A stretch of 39,800 nt of DNA from Pseudomonadota bacterium. GTDB taxonomy: Bacteria > Pseudomonadota > Gammaproteobacteria > Burkholderiales > Rhodocyclaceae. Every line of letters begins with the position of its first letter. The first letter of the stretch is position 1. Under the pieces are notes generated by a model. The model worked only from the letters and a program-made list of their open reading frames with translations. It did no database searches and was not told where the DNA came from. Below, in pieces: positions 8,635-18,783 of the stretch. The stretch spans positions 359-40,158 of the forward strand of contig JAKJFA010000016.1 in NCBI GenBank assembly GCA_022705135.1, in the 5' to 3' direction. A program made the translations under genes and the position numbers.

Positions 8635-11600
8635 ATGAATGCTGCGACTGAATTTGATCTGGGGCCCCTGACTTGGGTCAAGGGAGAGATCGATGCCGCG
8701 CTGGATCGTGCCGGTGAGGCGCTTGGCCAGTTCCGGGAAGAGAAGGATGCGACCAAGCTGAAGTTCTGTCGCACCCACATTCACCAGGTGCGCGGGGCGC
8801 TTGCCATTGTCGGTTTGGATGGGGTGACCCAGGTTACTGAGGCGCTCGAGGAACTGTTGTCGGGGCTCGAAGCCGATGGCGGCAAAGCGACGGATGAAAT
8901 GCTCGGCGTGGTCGAGCGGGCGGTTTCGGCCATCCGGCAGTATCTGGACGATCTGATGGCAGGCGAGCCCAATCAGCCGTTGCGGCTGTTGCCGGCGTAT
9001 CGCGCCATCAATGAGGCGCGCGGCGCGGCGCGTATCCGGCCTTCCGACCTGTTCTTTCCGGACCTATCCATCCGTCCGCCGAAGCGAGCTGAACCGGTGG
9101 CGCGGATCTCTCCCGAGGAATTCCGTGCCTGCCTGAAACGCGAGCGCATGCGGTTCCAGAAGGGATTGTTGTCCTGGTTGCGCCATCCTCAGGGCGTGTT
9201 GTCGGCGCAAAGCCAAGCGCAGATGCTGGAAGCGCTTGCTGCGATTGAAATAACCCAGGAGACACCAGCGGCACGCTCCTTCTGGTGGGTTTCGCAGGGT
9301 TTTGTCGACGCGCTTTCCGATCCGCATGTAGCTGCGGTGCAGGATACCAAACATCTTTGTGCCCGGATTGACCTACAGATTCGCCGTTTGCTGGAAGGCT
9401 CGCGCAACGTCGCCGAGCGCCTGTTGCGGGATGCCTTGTACTATGTCGGCCTGTCTGCCCCCGAGAGCGGCAAGGGGCTGGCCTCGGCCCTGCGATCGAG
9501 TTTTCAGCTGGAGAGCCTGGTTCCCAGGGGGGAACTCATGCAGACGACGGCGCCGCAGGAATTGGCGCTGCGCCGCTTGCGCGAAGTCATTGTCGCCACC
9601 GAGGAATTTTGGAACAAGTTCTGCGCTGGCAGCGCTGCTGCCCTTTCCGGTTTTGCCGAGCAGGCCAAGAACTGCGCGCAGGTCACCGTCACGGTTGGAA
9701 ATACCGACCTCAAGCGGCTTGGTCAGGGCTTGGCCGCAGTAGCGGCGTGGTTGGCCGAACAGCCTTCCCGCCAGTCCGAATCGGTGGCGATGGAAGTCGC
9801 TACGGCTATTCTCCTGTTGCAGAATGCCCAGGAGAACTTTAAGCACTTGGGCCTCGACTTCGCTGCCCAGGTCGATCTCATGGTGGCCCGTTTGCACGCC
9901 TGCATTTCGGGAGAACAGGTCAGCAGCGAGGAAGAGATTCCGCTCCTCGATGAGATGAGCCGGCGGGCGCAGGAAAAACTCCTGATTTCCCAGGTGGCGC
10001 GCGAAATCCAGAACAATCTGGCGCTGATCGAGCGGGCCTTGGACAGCTTCTTCCGCGATCCCGAACAGGGCATCGACACTGCGGTCCTGGACGCGCCGAT
10101 CAAGCAGGTCTCGGGCGCGCTGTCCATTTTGGGCCACGACAAGGCGCGCCAGTCCCTGCAGAGTTGCGCGGCGCAGATCAAGCGGTTTGGCGAGCCCGGC
10201 TACCGTCCGTCCGAGGCGGATTTCGAAGTGGTGGCACAGGACTTGTCCTCCCTTGGCTTTTTCATCGACAGTCTACAGACGGGCGCGATCGACTACGAGC
10301 AATTCTTGCGCAAGTTGCGTGGCGAAGAGCCTTCCGAGGAGGCGCCTGCCGAGGAGTCGCTGGAAGCCCAATTGGAAGAAACAGCCACCGTTGAGGCTGA
10401 AATTGAGCGGAAGAAGGAACAGACCCAGGCCCTGCTGGCTGCGCTCAAGCAATCGCCCGAAGATGAGGCGATCAGGAGCCAACTCAAGCGTAATCTGCAG
10501 GAATTGCAGGTCGATGGTGATTTGCTGGCGGACCACGAGCTGGCGGAAATCGCCAAGACGGCCTTGGCCGTGCTCGAATCTGGCGCGGGGGTGACGCAGG
10601 AAATCGACACGGCGCTGACGACAACGCTGAAGTCGCCGGTCGTCGAGGCGCCGGCGCCTACGGCCGAAACGATCAAATTGGCGCAGGCCTCGCATGAAGA
10701 AATCGATGCCGAGCTTCTGGAAATTTTCCTGGAAGAGGCGCAGGAAGTTCTTGCGACCATCGCTTCCGAACTCGAAAATCTGCGCGCACAGCCGCATGAT
10801 GTCGATACCTTGACCAATATCCGGCGGGCCAGTCATACCCTCAAGGGCAGTGGCCGCATGGTCGGGCTCAAGGAGCTTGGCGAGGTCGCATGGGAGGTTG
10901 AGCAAACCCTCAACATGTGGCTGCGCCAGGAAATGGAAGTGACCCCGGACCTGCTCGATATGATTGGGCTGGAACGCGATGTGTTTACGGTCTGGGTGGA
11001 CGAACTCAACAAAAAGTCAGGCCAGGTTCCCGATGCCTCCGCTTTGGTGGCGCTGGCCGTGCGTTTGCGTGGTGGCGAGCCGCCTGCCCCGAAGCCGACA
11101 ACGGAGCCGGTCCAGGAAGCGATTCGGGAATCGGGGCCGGAGGCAGCGCCAGCGGCGGTCACCGCCGATGGGGCTGCGGCACCTGTCGAGCCTTCGGCCG
11201 TCCAGATTCTCGAGACACCTGAACCCGCACCTTCCGATGTCGCATCGATCGGGGTGGTCGAGGAGGCTGAAACCGAGACGCCTGGTCCGCTGGAGCAACC
11301 CGGAGCCGAGTTGGCATCCGAGCGCCAAGAGGAAGCCGCTGCCGAAGAATCGGCCCAGGAAATCGAATTCTCCTTTGGCGACTTTGTTGAACCGGCGCCG
11401 GAAGCAGAGTCGTCCGCCGCAGCCTCGGAAGAAGTTAAGATAATCCTGGGCGAGGAAGGCGCGGCGGAGGCAAAAGCGGAGGTGCCGCGCCCTTTTGAGC
11501 CAGAGCAGGCGGATTCGGATCTCCGCTTTGATTTTTCCGTTGGTGAGGCACCGCTCGTTTCAACTGAAGAGGGCGCACCCTTCGGCGAAGGGACCTCACC

Positions 11601-14600
11601 AGTCAGTGAATCGGTGGATGTGCAGTCTGCGGCGGCGGAAGGGGAAGCGTTGACGGCGGTCGAGCTCGAAGAACCGCTGGAAAGTCTGGTCTTGGAAGTG
11701 CAGGAACTTGGCGCTGCGGTTCCCGCACCCGAGGAGCCGTCCAAGAGCGACGGCTCTGACGATTTTGGCATTGCCTCCGGGTCTCTGGAGGAAATTACCC
11801 TGACCGAGGGCGAGCCCGAGGCCGTCGATGCGATGGTTTTCGGAACCCAGGCAGCACCGCCGGCGGAAGAAGCGGAGCCAATTGCTCCGCCGCAGGAATT
11901 GTTGGTTGAACTTGAGCAGGGCGAAGCGCTTGCAGAGGAAGCGACTCCCCTTCCTTCCGAGCCGGCGGAAGCGAAAGCCGGTCCGGAGGATTTGGGTCTG
12001 CACCTTGCTGAGGGCGGTGAGCCCGGTCAGGCCGCGCAGACCTTGTATGACATTTTCCTGGAAGAGGCGCGGCAGCATCTCGACACCCTGCAGCAGTCTT
12101 TTGCTGAAATGGAATCGAATCCGAAGGCACCGACGACCTTCGCCATGACGCGGGCTGCGCATACCTTGGGTGGAATCTCCGCCACGGTTGGCTTGATGCC
12201 GATCAACAAGGTGGCGATTGGTCTGGAACATGCGCTGATGCGGCGCGATGCCAGTGTTCAACCCGACAGCCTGGAAGGGATTGAGACTGTCAGGCAAAGT
12301 GTCCTCGCCCTTGAGGACATGTTTGCCGGACTGTCCAGCCAGATTCCGCCGGAATCGCAGCCGGTGCTGCTTGATGCGCTGGATTCCATTTTTCCCATCG
12401 CTTCACCGGAAGTGCCGCCGGCAGCCGATGAAGAGGCCGGAGCAGCGTCCGTTCCGGATGAAGTGCAGGTCGCCAGCGCGCAAGATGCCCAGATTGGCGC
12501 CGTGGCGGGCGTTGCCGTTCGCCTGCAGGATACGCCGCTGCTTAAGGACGAGCTGGACGAGCAGCTGCTGCCGATTTTTCTCGAAGAGGCTCAGGACCTG
12601 GTACAGGGGTTTGCCGAACAGCTGAACGCTTGGCGCGCCGACATCGCTGGCGCTGAAGCGCCGCGTGCCCTGGCTCGCCTGCTCCATACCTTCAAAGGCG
12701 GGGCGCGCATGGCGGGTGCCATGAATCTGGGCGAAATGACCCACTCGCTCGAAACAGGCCTGGAAGACGCGCTGCGCAGCGGTCAACTGTCCTTGCCCTT
12801 GCTTGAACAGATCGAGAGCGGCTGTGACACGCTGACCTGGGTCATCGAGCGTTTGTCGGCCGGGGAATCCCTGTCTTCGCTGGAGAAGGTCGAAATCGCC
12901 GTCGAGGCGACGCCCAAGGAGGAGAAGGTTGCCGAGGCTGTTGTTGCAGTCCAGGCAGAAGCCGTCCCGGCCAAGGCGGCGCCGCAGGCTCCTGCCGAGC
13001 ATGAGACGGTCGACCGGCGATCGCAGCTCCGCGTGCGGGCTGATCTGGTGGACCGGCTGGTCAATGAGGCGGGTGAATTGTCGATCGCCCGGGCGCGGAT
13101 TGAGGGCGAAATGCTCAGCCTCAAGGCCTCGTTGCTGGATCTGACGGAAAACATCATCCGCCTGCGCCGGCAGTTGCGGGAAATTGAAATCCAGTCGGAA
13201 TCGCAAATGCAGGCCCGCACCCAGCATGCCCAGGAGGGCAAGGACGAATTCGATCCGCTGGAGCTCGACCGCTTCACCCGCTTCCAGGAATTGACGCGTT
13301 TCATGGCCGAGTCGGTCAACGACGTGGGGACGGTGCAGCAGAGCTTGCTGAAAAATCTGGACGATACCAATGCGGCGATCCTATCGCAGGCCCGCATGAC
13401 GCGGTCGCTGCAGCAGGACCTGATGTCCATCCGCATGATGCCCTTCTCGACGCAGGCCGAGCGGCTGTATCGGATTGTCCGGCAAACCGCCAAAGAGCTC
13501 GGGAAGCGGGCCAATCTCGATATTCGGGGCGGGCATATCGAATTGGACCGTTCGGTGCTTGACAAGATCATGGCGCCGGTGGAGCACATGCTGCGTAACT
13601 CGCTGAGCCATGGCATCGAGGACAAAAGCGAACGTCTGGCCGCCGGCAAGTCGGAAGTGGGCGATATCTTGGTGACCTTGTCGCAGGAAGGCAATGAAAT
13701 CGTCCTGGCGGTTGCTGATGACGGCGCCGGTCTGAATCCGGTCAAGATCAGGGCACGGGCGGAAAGTCTGGGTCTGTTGCCGCTTGGTGCCCAGATTGAA
13801 GACGCCGAACTGTTCGAGTTCATTTTCCAGCCCGGTTTTTCGACGGCCAGTGCGGTGACCCAGATCGCCGGGCGCGGCGTCGGCATGGACGTGGTGAAAG
13901 CGGAAGTCAGCAACCTGGGAGGGCGCGTCGAAATTGTGTCGACACCGGGCCAGGGCACGACCTTCCGGCTTTATCTGCCGCTCACCCTGACTGTGATGCA
14001 AACCCTGATGGTGCGCGCTGGCGGAGTGCTGTACGCCGTTCCTTCGACCATGATCGAGCAGGTTCTGGAAGTCAAGGAGGATCGGCTGATTGCGATTCGC
14101 AACGCCGGCCTGGCGGAATGGAAGGATAACCGCTATCCCTTCAGTTTCTTGCCGCACCTGTTGGGCGATACCGAGTCGCTGCCGGAAAGCCGGCGCCGCT
14201 ACTGGATTTTGTTGTTGCGTTCCGGTGCCAAGCGGGTTTCGGTTCTGGTGGACGAGCTGCACGGCAACCAGGAAGAGGTCATCAAGAACATCGGCCCGCA
14301 GCTGGCGCGCGTGGCCGGCCTGGCTGGCGCCACGGTGCTGGGCGACGGGCGGGTGGTGTTGATTCTCAATCCTGTGGCTCTGGCGGGTCGCCAGCCGGTG
14401 GATAGCACGTTGCTGGCGGCAGGATTCAAGCCCGAAACCGAGGCCCCGGTACAGGAAGCCGAGACCATGCCGACCGTGCTGGTCGTCGACGACTCGCTGA
14501 CGGTACGCAAGATTACCGGCCGCCTGTTGGCGCGCGAAGGCTATCAAGTCATTACTGCAAAGGATGGGGTCGACGCGCTCGAACATCTGGTCGAGACCAT

Positions 14601-14844
14601 TCCGGACGTCATGTTGTCCGACATCGAAATGCCGCGCATGGATGGCTTTGATCTGGTGCGCAACGTGCGGGCCGATCCGCGCCTGGCCGATTTGCCGGTG
14701 ATTATGATTACCTCGCGCACGGCCGAAAAACACCGCAACTACGCCCTTGAAATCGGCGCCAACGAATATTTGGGCAAACCCTACGAGGAAGAGAAGCTGC
14801 TTGAACTGATCGCCGGCTTTGTCAAGCAGAAGCGCGCGTCCTGA
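8635..14844 (+). CDS. chpA: Hybrid CheA-like histidine kinase ChpA/PilL
   Basis: This 2069-residue kinase drives PilG/PilH phosphorylation. Hpt-like modules occur in series: His50 in HQVRGALAIVGL, a degenerate one with Lys490 where His is expected (IKQVSGALSILG), His734 in HTLKGSGRMVGL, His1176 in HTLGGISATVGL, and His1351 in HTFKGGARMAGA. Acidic Ala/Glu/Pro-rich linkers separate them, notably about 810-1130. A CheA core follows: dimerisation helices from about 1460, and an ATPase with Asn1655 in the N box (HMLRNSLSHGIED), VADDGAGLNP and GRGVGMDVV. After a CheW-like domain (about 1780-1920) comes a C-terminal receiver with phosphoacceptor Asp1996 in LSDIEMPRMDGFD. The Pseudomonas homologue is larger with more phosphotransfer sites. 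It is the last gene of the operon. Confidence 0.96.
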   Translation: MNAATEFDLGPLTWVKGEIDAALDRAGEALGQFREEKDATKLKFCRTHIHQVRGALAIVGLDGVTQVTEALEELLSGLEADGGKATDEMLGVVERAVSAIRQYLDDLMAGEPNQPLRLLPAYRAINEARGAARIRPSDLFFPDLSIRPPKRAEPVARISPEEFRACLKRERMRFQKGLLSWLRHPQGVLSAQSQAQMLEALAAIEITQETPAARSFWWVSQGFVDALSDPHVAAVQDTKHLCARIDLQIRRLLEGSRNVAERLLRDALYYVGLSAPESGKGLASALRSSFQLESLVPRGELMQTTAPQELALRRLREVIVATEEFWNKFCAGSAAALSGFAEQAKNCAQVTVTVGNTDLKRLGQGLAAVAAWLAEQPSRQSESVAMEVATAILLLQNAQENFKHLGLDFAAQVDLMVARLHACISGEQVSSEEEIPLLDEMSRRAQEKLLISQVAREIQNNLALIERALDSFFRDPEQGIDTAVLDAPIKQVSGALSILGHDKARQSLQSCAAQIKRFGEPGYRPSEADFEVVAQDLSSLGFFIDSLQTGAIDYEQFLRKLRGEEPSEEAPAEESLEAQLEETATVEAEIERKKEQTQALLAALKQSPEDEAIRSQLKRNLQELQVDGDLLADHELAEIAKTALAVLESGAGVTQEIDTALTTTLKSPVVEAPAPTAETIKLAQASHEEIDAELLEIFLEEAQEVLATIASELENLRAQPHDVDTLTNIRRASHTLKGSGRMVGLKELGEVAWEVEQTLNMWLRQEMEVTPDLLDMIGLERDVFTVWVDELNKKSGQVPDASALVALAVRLRGGEPPAPKPTTEPVQEAIRESGPEAAPAAVTADGAAAPVEPSAVQILETPEPAPSDVASIGVVEEAETETPGPLEQPGAELASERQEEAAAEESAQEIEFSFGDFVEPAPEAESSAAASEEVKIILGEEGAAEAKAEVPRPFEPEQADSDLRFDFSVGEAPLVSTEEGAPFGEGTSPVSESVDVQSAAAEGEALTAVELEEPLESLVLEVQELGAAVPAPEEPSKSDGSDDFGIASGSLEEITLTEGEPEAVDAMVFGTQAAPPAEEAEPIAPPQELLVELEQGEALAEEATPLPSEPAEAKAGPEDLGLHLAEGGEPGQAAQTLYDIFLEEARQHLDTLQQSFAEMESNPKAPTTFAMTRAAHTLGGISATVGLMPINKVAIGLEHALMRRDASVQPDSLEGIETVRQSVLALEDMFAGLSSQIPPESQPVLLDALDSIFPIASPEVPPAADEEAGAASVPDEVQVASAQDAQIGAVAGVAVRLQDTPLLKDELDEQLLPIFLEEAQDLVQGFAEQLNAWRADIAGAEAPRALARLLHTFKGGARMAGAMNLGEMTHSLETGLEDALRSGQLSLPLLEQIESGCDTLTWVIERLSAGESLSSLEKVEIAVEATPKEEKVAEAVVAVQAEAVPAKAAPQAPAEHETVDRRSQLRVRADLVDRLVNEAGELSIARARIEGEMLSLKASLLDLTENIIRLRRQLREIEIQSESQMQARTQHAQEGKDEFDPLELDRFTRFQELTRFMAESVNDVGTVQQSLLKNLDDTNAAILSQARMTRSLQQDLMSIRMMPFSTQAERLYRIVRQTAKELGKRANLDIRGGHIELDRSVLDKIMAPVEHMLRNSLSHGIEDKSERLAAGKSEVGDILVTLSQEGNEIVLAVADDGAGLNPVKIRARAESLGLLPLGAQIEDAELFEFIFQPGFSTASAVTQIAGRGVGMDVVKAEVSNLGGRVEIVSTPGQGTTFRLYLPLTLTVMQTLMVRAGGVLYAVPSTMIEQVLEVKEDRLIAIRNAGLAEWKDNRYPFSFLPHLLGDTESLPESRRRYWILLLRSGAKRVSVLVDELHGNQEEVIKNIGPQLARVAGLAGATVLGDGRVVLILNPVALAGRQPVDSTLLAAGFKPETEAPVQEAETMPTVLVVDDSLTVRKITGRLLAREGYQVITAKDGVDALEHLVETIPDVMLSDIEMPRMDGFDLVRNVRADPRLADLPVIMITSRTAEKHRNYALEIGANEYLGKPYEEEKLLELIAGFVKQKRAS

Positions 14845-14862
14845 TGGTTCTTATCGCGTCAA

Positions 14863-14894
14863 CGCCCCTCAAGCACGAGGGGCGTTTTCTTTTG
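14863..14894 (+). terminator. Intrinsic terminator of the pil-chp operon
   Basis: CGCCCCTC (14863-14870), a 6-base loop and GAGGGGCG (14877-14884) form an 8-bp stem followed by TTTTCTTTT. It starts 18 bases after the chpA stop and overlaps the last codons of the convergent phrB. Confidence 0.88.
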
Positions 14895-16311
14895 CCGGGC
14901 GATAGCGTGCCAGAGTCTGCTGTCGGGCGATTTCGTGATCGACAATGGGGGCTGGATAGTCCCTGCCGATGAGGGTGCCGCAGGCTTTCTGCGCAGGCAG
15001 GGGCATGCGCCAGGGGGCGTGCAGGTAACGGCTGGGGACTTGCCCCAATTCGGGAAGGTGGCGGCGGATGAAGACGCCTCCGGGATCGAATTTTCCGGAT
15101 TGTGTGACCGGGTTGAAAATACGGAACCAGGGCTGCGCATCGCAGCCCGTTGAGGCAATCCATTGCCAGCCGCCGTTGTTGGCGGCGAGGTCGAAATCAT
15201 TCAGATAGTCGGCGAAATGGCGTTCGCCCAGCCGCCAGTCGATGCCCAGGTCCTTGCATAGAAAGGAAGCGGTGACCATACGCAAGCGGTTGTGCATGTT
15301 GCCGGTACGGGCGAAATGGCGCATGGCGGCATCGACGAGCGGGTAGCCGGTCATGCCTTCCTTCCAGGCCTGCAGACCCTCGTCCCAATCGTTCCAGACG
15401 ATCCGGTCGAATGACGCTTTGAAGGCATGGCCGACGACATCGGGATGGTGGTCCAGGATCTGGAAGTAGAAGTCGCGCCAGATCAATTCCTTGAGCCAGG
15501 TTTCGGCACCGGCGCCGGTCTGCTGCAGGGCATGAGCGACCAATTGCCGGATGGACAGGGTGCCGAAGCGCAAATGCGGCGAAAGCCCGGAAGTGCCGGC
15601 AATGGCGGGGTAATCGCGATCCAGGGGGTAACGAACAAGCCGTTCCTGGAACGCCGACCAGGTGGCTTGCGCGCCAGACATGCCGGGCAGCAGTCCGGTA
15701 GCGCTCAAATCGGTTTCTGCAAAACCAAGTTCGGACAGTGCCGGAAGCCTCGAAGCGAAAGGGAGCGGCGCTAGCGGACCGCTGGCCGGAAAGGGCGAGA
15801 CCCCTTCGCAATGTGCCCGGAGCAACCAGGCGCGGGCGTAGGGGGTGAATACCGAAAATGCCTTGCCGGACGCGGTCAGGATGTCGCCGCCGTCAAAAAT
15901 GGCCTGATCCTTGGGGGAAACAAAACCGATGCGGGATCGAGCCAGGGCCACCGCGACCTGTTGGTCTCGCGCTTTGGCTGCCGGTTCGTAGTCGCGGTTG
16001 GCAAAGACGGCTTGAACCCCAAGGCGTTTTGCTAGCTCGGGAATCTCCGTACTTGCCTTGCCCACCCGCAAGATCAGGCCACCGCCACGGGCGCGCAAAG
16101 CGGCATCCAGTTCGCGCAGGGAAGCATGAATGAATTGCAGGCGGCGATCGTGGCGGCCGGGCAGTTGGTCGAGAATGTCCCGGTCAAACACAAAGGCGCA
16201 GTACACTGCGCGGCTGCTGTGTAGCGCTGCGGCCAGAGCTGCGTGGTCATAGTCGCGCAGATCGCGGCGGAACCAAACCAGGGCGGATGAGAGCGGTATG
16301 GGAAGATTCAT
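14869..16311 (-). CDS. phrB: Deoxyribodipyrimidine photolyase, class I
   Basis: The 480-residue product is a cryptochrome/photolyase family flavoenzyme that splits cyclobutane pyrimidine dimers using blue light. The N-terminal alpha/beta antenna domain begins [20 protein letters not shown]. The FAD-binding helical domain shows [47 protein letters not shown] and the [13 protein letters not shown]...[15 protein letters not shown] stretch that marks CPD photolyases. Length is normal. It converges on chpA, and its last codons lie within the chpA terminator stem. Confidence 0.95.
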   Translation of the reverse strand: MNLPIPLSSALVWFRRDLRDYDHAALAAALHSSRAVYCAFVFDRDILDQLPGRHDRRLQFIHASLRELDAALRARGGGLILRVGKASTEIPELAKRLGVQAVFANRDYEPAAKARDQQVAVALARSRIGFVSPKDQAIFDGGDILTASGKAFSVFTPYARAWLLRAHCEGVSPFPASGPLAPLPFASRLPALSELGFAETDLSATGLLPGMSGAQATWSAFQERLVRYPLDRDYPAIAGTSGLSPHLRFGTLSIRQLVAHALQQTGAGAETWLKELIWRDFYFQILDHHPDVVGHAFKASFDRIVWNDWDEGLQAWKEGMTGYPLVDAAMRHFARTGNMHNRLRMVTASFLCKDLGIDWRLGERHFADYLNDFDLAANNGGWQWIASTGCDAQPWFRIFNPVTQSGKFDPGGVFIRRHLPELGQVPSRYLHAPWRMPLPAQKACGTLIGRDYPAPIVDHEIARQQTLARYRPAKENAPRA

Positions 16312-16349
16312 GTTTGGTTTGGACGGTATGGACGGTAAAATCTCCGGCT

Positions 16350-16913
16350 ATGGAGAGCATAAACCTGACCGACAATTTTCTCATTGCCATGCCGACCATG
16401 AGCGACCCCTATTTTGGCGGGGCACTGGTGTATATCTGCCAGCATACCTCAGAGGGCGCCATGGGGGTGATCGTCAACCGTCCCATCGACATGAATTTGG
16501 GCACCTTTTTCAACCGGGTCGACCTGCCGCTGGAACAGGCTGATCTGGCCGAGCAGCCGATCTATTTCGGCGGGCCGGTACAACTCGATCGGGGCTTCGT
16601 ACTGCATCGCCCGGTCGGCGAATGGCAGTCCACGCTGCCGGTGCTGGGCGGTGAAATCGGCTTGACCAGTTCGCGCGATGTGCTGACGTCGATGGGCAGT
16701 CTCGGCGTGCCACGCGATGCTTTGATTACGCTCGGCTATTCCGGTTGGGGCGCTGGCCAACTGGAAGCTGAAATCGGCCAGAATGCGTGGCTTTCGGTTC
16801 CGGCCAGCCACGCCATTCTGTTCGATTTGCCGGCTGAAGCGCGCCTGCCGGCTGCCATGCAGCCGCTCGGCATCACCTATGCACAACTTTCCGAGGTGGC
16901 AGGACATGCCTGA
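16350..16913 (+). CDS. yqgE: YqgE/AlgH family protein
   Basis: This 187-residue protein has the same length as E. coli YqgE. It shows the family core [59 protein letters not shown] and [13 protein letters not shown]-type segments, and ends in the conserved VAGHA. Its biochemical role is not established. I chose ATG 16350 ([10 protein letters not shown]) rather than an earlier in-frame start because conservation begins there. It overlaps ruvX by 8 bases and is the first gene of a tight operon leading into pyrimidine synthesis. Confidence 0.94.
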   Translation: MESINLTDNFLIAMPTMSDPYFGGALVYICQHTSEGAMGVIVNRPIDMNLGTFFNRVDLPLEQADLAEQPIYFGGPVQLDRGFVLHRPVGEWQSTLPVLGGEIGLTSSRDVLTSMGSLGVPRDALITLGYSGWGAGQLEAEIGQNAWLSVPASHAILFDLPAEARLPAAMQPLGITYAQLSEVAGHA

Positions 16914-17346
16914 GGGGACGGTGCTGGCCTTTGACTTTGGCGAAAAACGCATTGGCGTCGCCATTGGCGAAACAACGCTGACCCAGGCGCATCCGCTGGC
17001 CGTCATCCGGGCGCAAAGCAAGGAAGAACGACGGCGCGCCATCGGCGAACTGATCCGGGAATGGCAGCCACAGCAGTTGGTCGTCGGCTTGCCGACCCAC
17101 GCCGATGGCAAACCGCATGCGATGACCGATCTGTGCCGCACATTTGCCGCCTGGCTGTCCAGCCAGTTTTCCCTGCCGGTGGAACTGGCCGACGAGCGCC
17201 TGACTTCGTTCGACGCCGAGGCGCGACTGCGCGAAACCGGACGCAATGCCAAAACCATGAAGCCGCTGCTCGACGCCGTGGCTGCCCAACTCATCCTGCA
17301 AACCTGGTTCGATACCCATGTCCCCACTCCCCACACCCCTTCCTGA
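16906..17346 (+). CDS. ruvX: Putative pre-16S rRNA nuclease / Holliday junction resolvase-like RuvX
   Basis: The 146-residue YqgF/RuvX product has an RNase H-like fold and is involved in maturing the 16S rRNA 5' end. The catalytic Asp is in [43 protein letters not shown] and the C-terminal [14 protein letters not shown] carry the other acidic positions. ATG 16906 lies inside the end of yqgE (8-base overlap), and the gene in turn overlaps pyrR by 29 bases, so translation is coupled. Confidence 0.93.
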   Translation: MPEGTVLAFDFGEKRIGVAIGETTLTQAHPLAVIRAQSKEERRRAIGELIREWQPQQLVVGLPTHADGKPHAMTDLCRTFAAWLSSQFSLPVELADERLTSFDAEARLRETGRNAKTMKPLLDAVAAQLILQTWFDTHVPTPHTPS

Positions 17347-17830
17347 CGCCGAGGCCCAGTGCCGGCAATTGGCGGAACTGATCCGGCCCCTGTTGGCCGA
17401 ACGGCTGGCACTCGTCGGCATCCATAGCGGCGGCGTCTGGATCGCCGAACGGCTCAAGGAATTGCTTGGCCTTGGCGAGGAGATCGGTCACATCGATGTC
17501 TCCTTTTTCCGCGACGACTATGCCGCCAAGGGGCTACACCCCCAGGTCAGGCCGACGGTGATTCCCTTTGAGGTCGAGGGGCGGCATCTGATCCTGGTCG
17601 ATGACGTGCTCTACACTGGCCGCACGACCCGCGCCGCCATCAACGAGCTGTTCGATTACGGTCGTCCGGCCAAGATCGAATTGGCGGTGCTGGCTGATCG
17701 CGGCGGGCGCGAATTGCCGATTGCGGCGCAATACTGCGTGTGGAAAACAGAGCCGCTGGCAGGCGCGGAAAACCTGGTGCTGGCCCGCGATACCGAAAAC
17801 CGCCTGGTCTGGAGCCTTGAACATGTCTAA
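17318..17830 (+). CDS. pyrR: PyrR: pyrimidine operon regulator / uracil phosphoribosyltransferase
   Basis: This 170-residue type I phosphoribosyltransferase carries the PRPP-binding loop [18 protein letters not shown] near residues 90-107. In Firmicutes PyrR binds mRNA to attenuate pyr transcription; in betaproteobacteria the family occurs upstream of pyrB and its regulatory mode is less clear. I saw no anti-antiterminator stem-loop ahead of it, and the gene is embedded in coding sequence, so classical PyrR attenuation here is unlikely. It overlaps ruvX by 29 bases and pyrB by 8. Confidence 0.93.
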   Translation: MSPLPTPLPDAEAQCRQLAELIRPLLAERLALVGIHSGGVWIAERLKELLGLGEEIGHIDVSFFRDDYAAKGLHPQVRPTVIPFEVEGRHLILVDDVLYTGRTTRAAINELFDYGRPAKIELAVLADRGGRELPIAAQYCVWKTEPLAGAENLVLARDTENRLVWSLEHV

Positions 17831-18782
17831 TCCGCAACTCAATGCCCAAGGCGAACTGACCCATCTGCTTTCCATCGATGGCTTGCCGCGCGAGGTGCTT
17901 CACCATATTCTCGATACGGCGGCTTCCTTTATCGAGGTTTCGGACCGCGAGGTCAAGAAAGTGCCGCTGCTGCGCGGCAAAAGCGTCTTTAACCTCTTCT
18001 TCGAAAATTCGACCCGCACCCGCACCACGTTCGAGATTGCCGCCAAGCGTCTGTCGGCCGATGTGCTCAATCTCGACATCGCCCGCTCGGCCACGGCCAA
18101 AGGCGAGAGCTTGCTCGATACCATCGACAACCTGTGCGCCATGCACGCCGACATGTTTGTCGTGCGCCATGCTTCGAGCGGCGCGCCCTACTTGATTGCC
18201 GACCTTTTGCGCCACTTCGGACGCCACAACGTGCATGTCGTCAATGCCGGCGATGGGCGGCACGCGCATCCGACGCAGGGCCTGCTCGACATGTACACCA
18301 TCCGCCACTACAAAAAGGAGTTTGGCAACCTGACGGTGGCCATTGTCGGCGATATCCTGCATTCGCGCGTGGCGCGCTCCAACATCGACGCGCTGAAGAC
18401 GCTGGGTGTGCCGGAACTGCGCGTCATCGCGCCCAAGACGCTGCTGCCAAGCTACGCCAAGGAAATGGGCGTGCGCGTTTTTCACGACATGGCCGAGGGC
18501 CTCAAGGATTGCGACGTCGTCATCATGTTGCGCTTGCAGAACGAACGCATGAACGGCGCCATGCTGCCTTCAGCCGGCGAGTTTTTCAAATGCTACGGGC
18601 TGACCCGGGAAAAACTGGCGCTGGCCAAGCCGGACGCCATCGTGATGCATCCGGGGCCGATGAACCGGGGGGTCGAGATCGATTCCACGGTGGCGGATGG
18701 CCCCCAATCCGTGATTCTCAACCAGGTCACCTTCGGCATCGCCGTGCGCATGGCGGTGATGAGCATCGTTGCAGGAAACTAA
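17823..18782 (+). CDS. pyrB: Aspartate carbamoyltransferase catalytic chain
   Basis: The 319-residue product condenses carbamoyl phosphate with aspartate, the first committed step of pyrimidine synthesis. [13 protein letters not shown] is the carbamoyl-phosphate site. The product also shows [12 protein letters not shown], the [11 protein letters not shown] stretch, a [11 protein letters not shown] segment and [11 protein letters not shown] near the C-terminus. ATG 17823 lies within the end of pyrR. No regulatory chain pyrI is present. The next gene encodes an inactive dihydroorotase homologue, which fits the class of ATCase that assembles with such a partner. Confidence 0.97.
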   Translation: MSNPQLNAQGELTHLLSIDGLPREVLHHILDTAASFIEVSDREVKKVPLLRGKSVFNLFFENSTRTRTTFEIAAKRLSADVLNLDIARSATAKGESLLDTIDNLCAMHADMFVVRHASSGAPYLIADLLRHFGRHNVHVVNAGDGRHAHPTQGLLDMYTIRHYKKEFGNLTVAIVGDILHSRVARSNIDALKTLGVPELRVIAPKTLLPSYAKEMGVRVFHDMAEGLKDCDVVIMLRLQNERMNGAMLPSAGEFFKCYGLTREKLALAKPDAIVMHPGPMNRGVEIDSTVADGPQSVILNQVTFGIAVRMAVMSIVAGN

Positions 18783-18783
18783 C

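Noticed and set aside
10833-11771. Minus-strand frame of 312 codons rich in Ser
   Set aside because: It is the mirror of the acidic low-complexity linker of chpA, where stop codons are rare on the other strand.
13381-14733. Minus-strand frame of 450 codons
   Set aside because: It lies opposite the conserved kinase core and receiver domain of chpA and resembles no protein.
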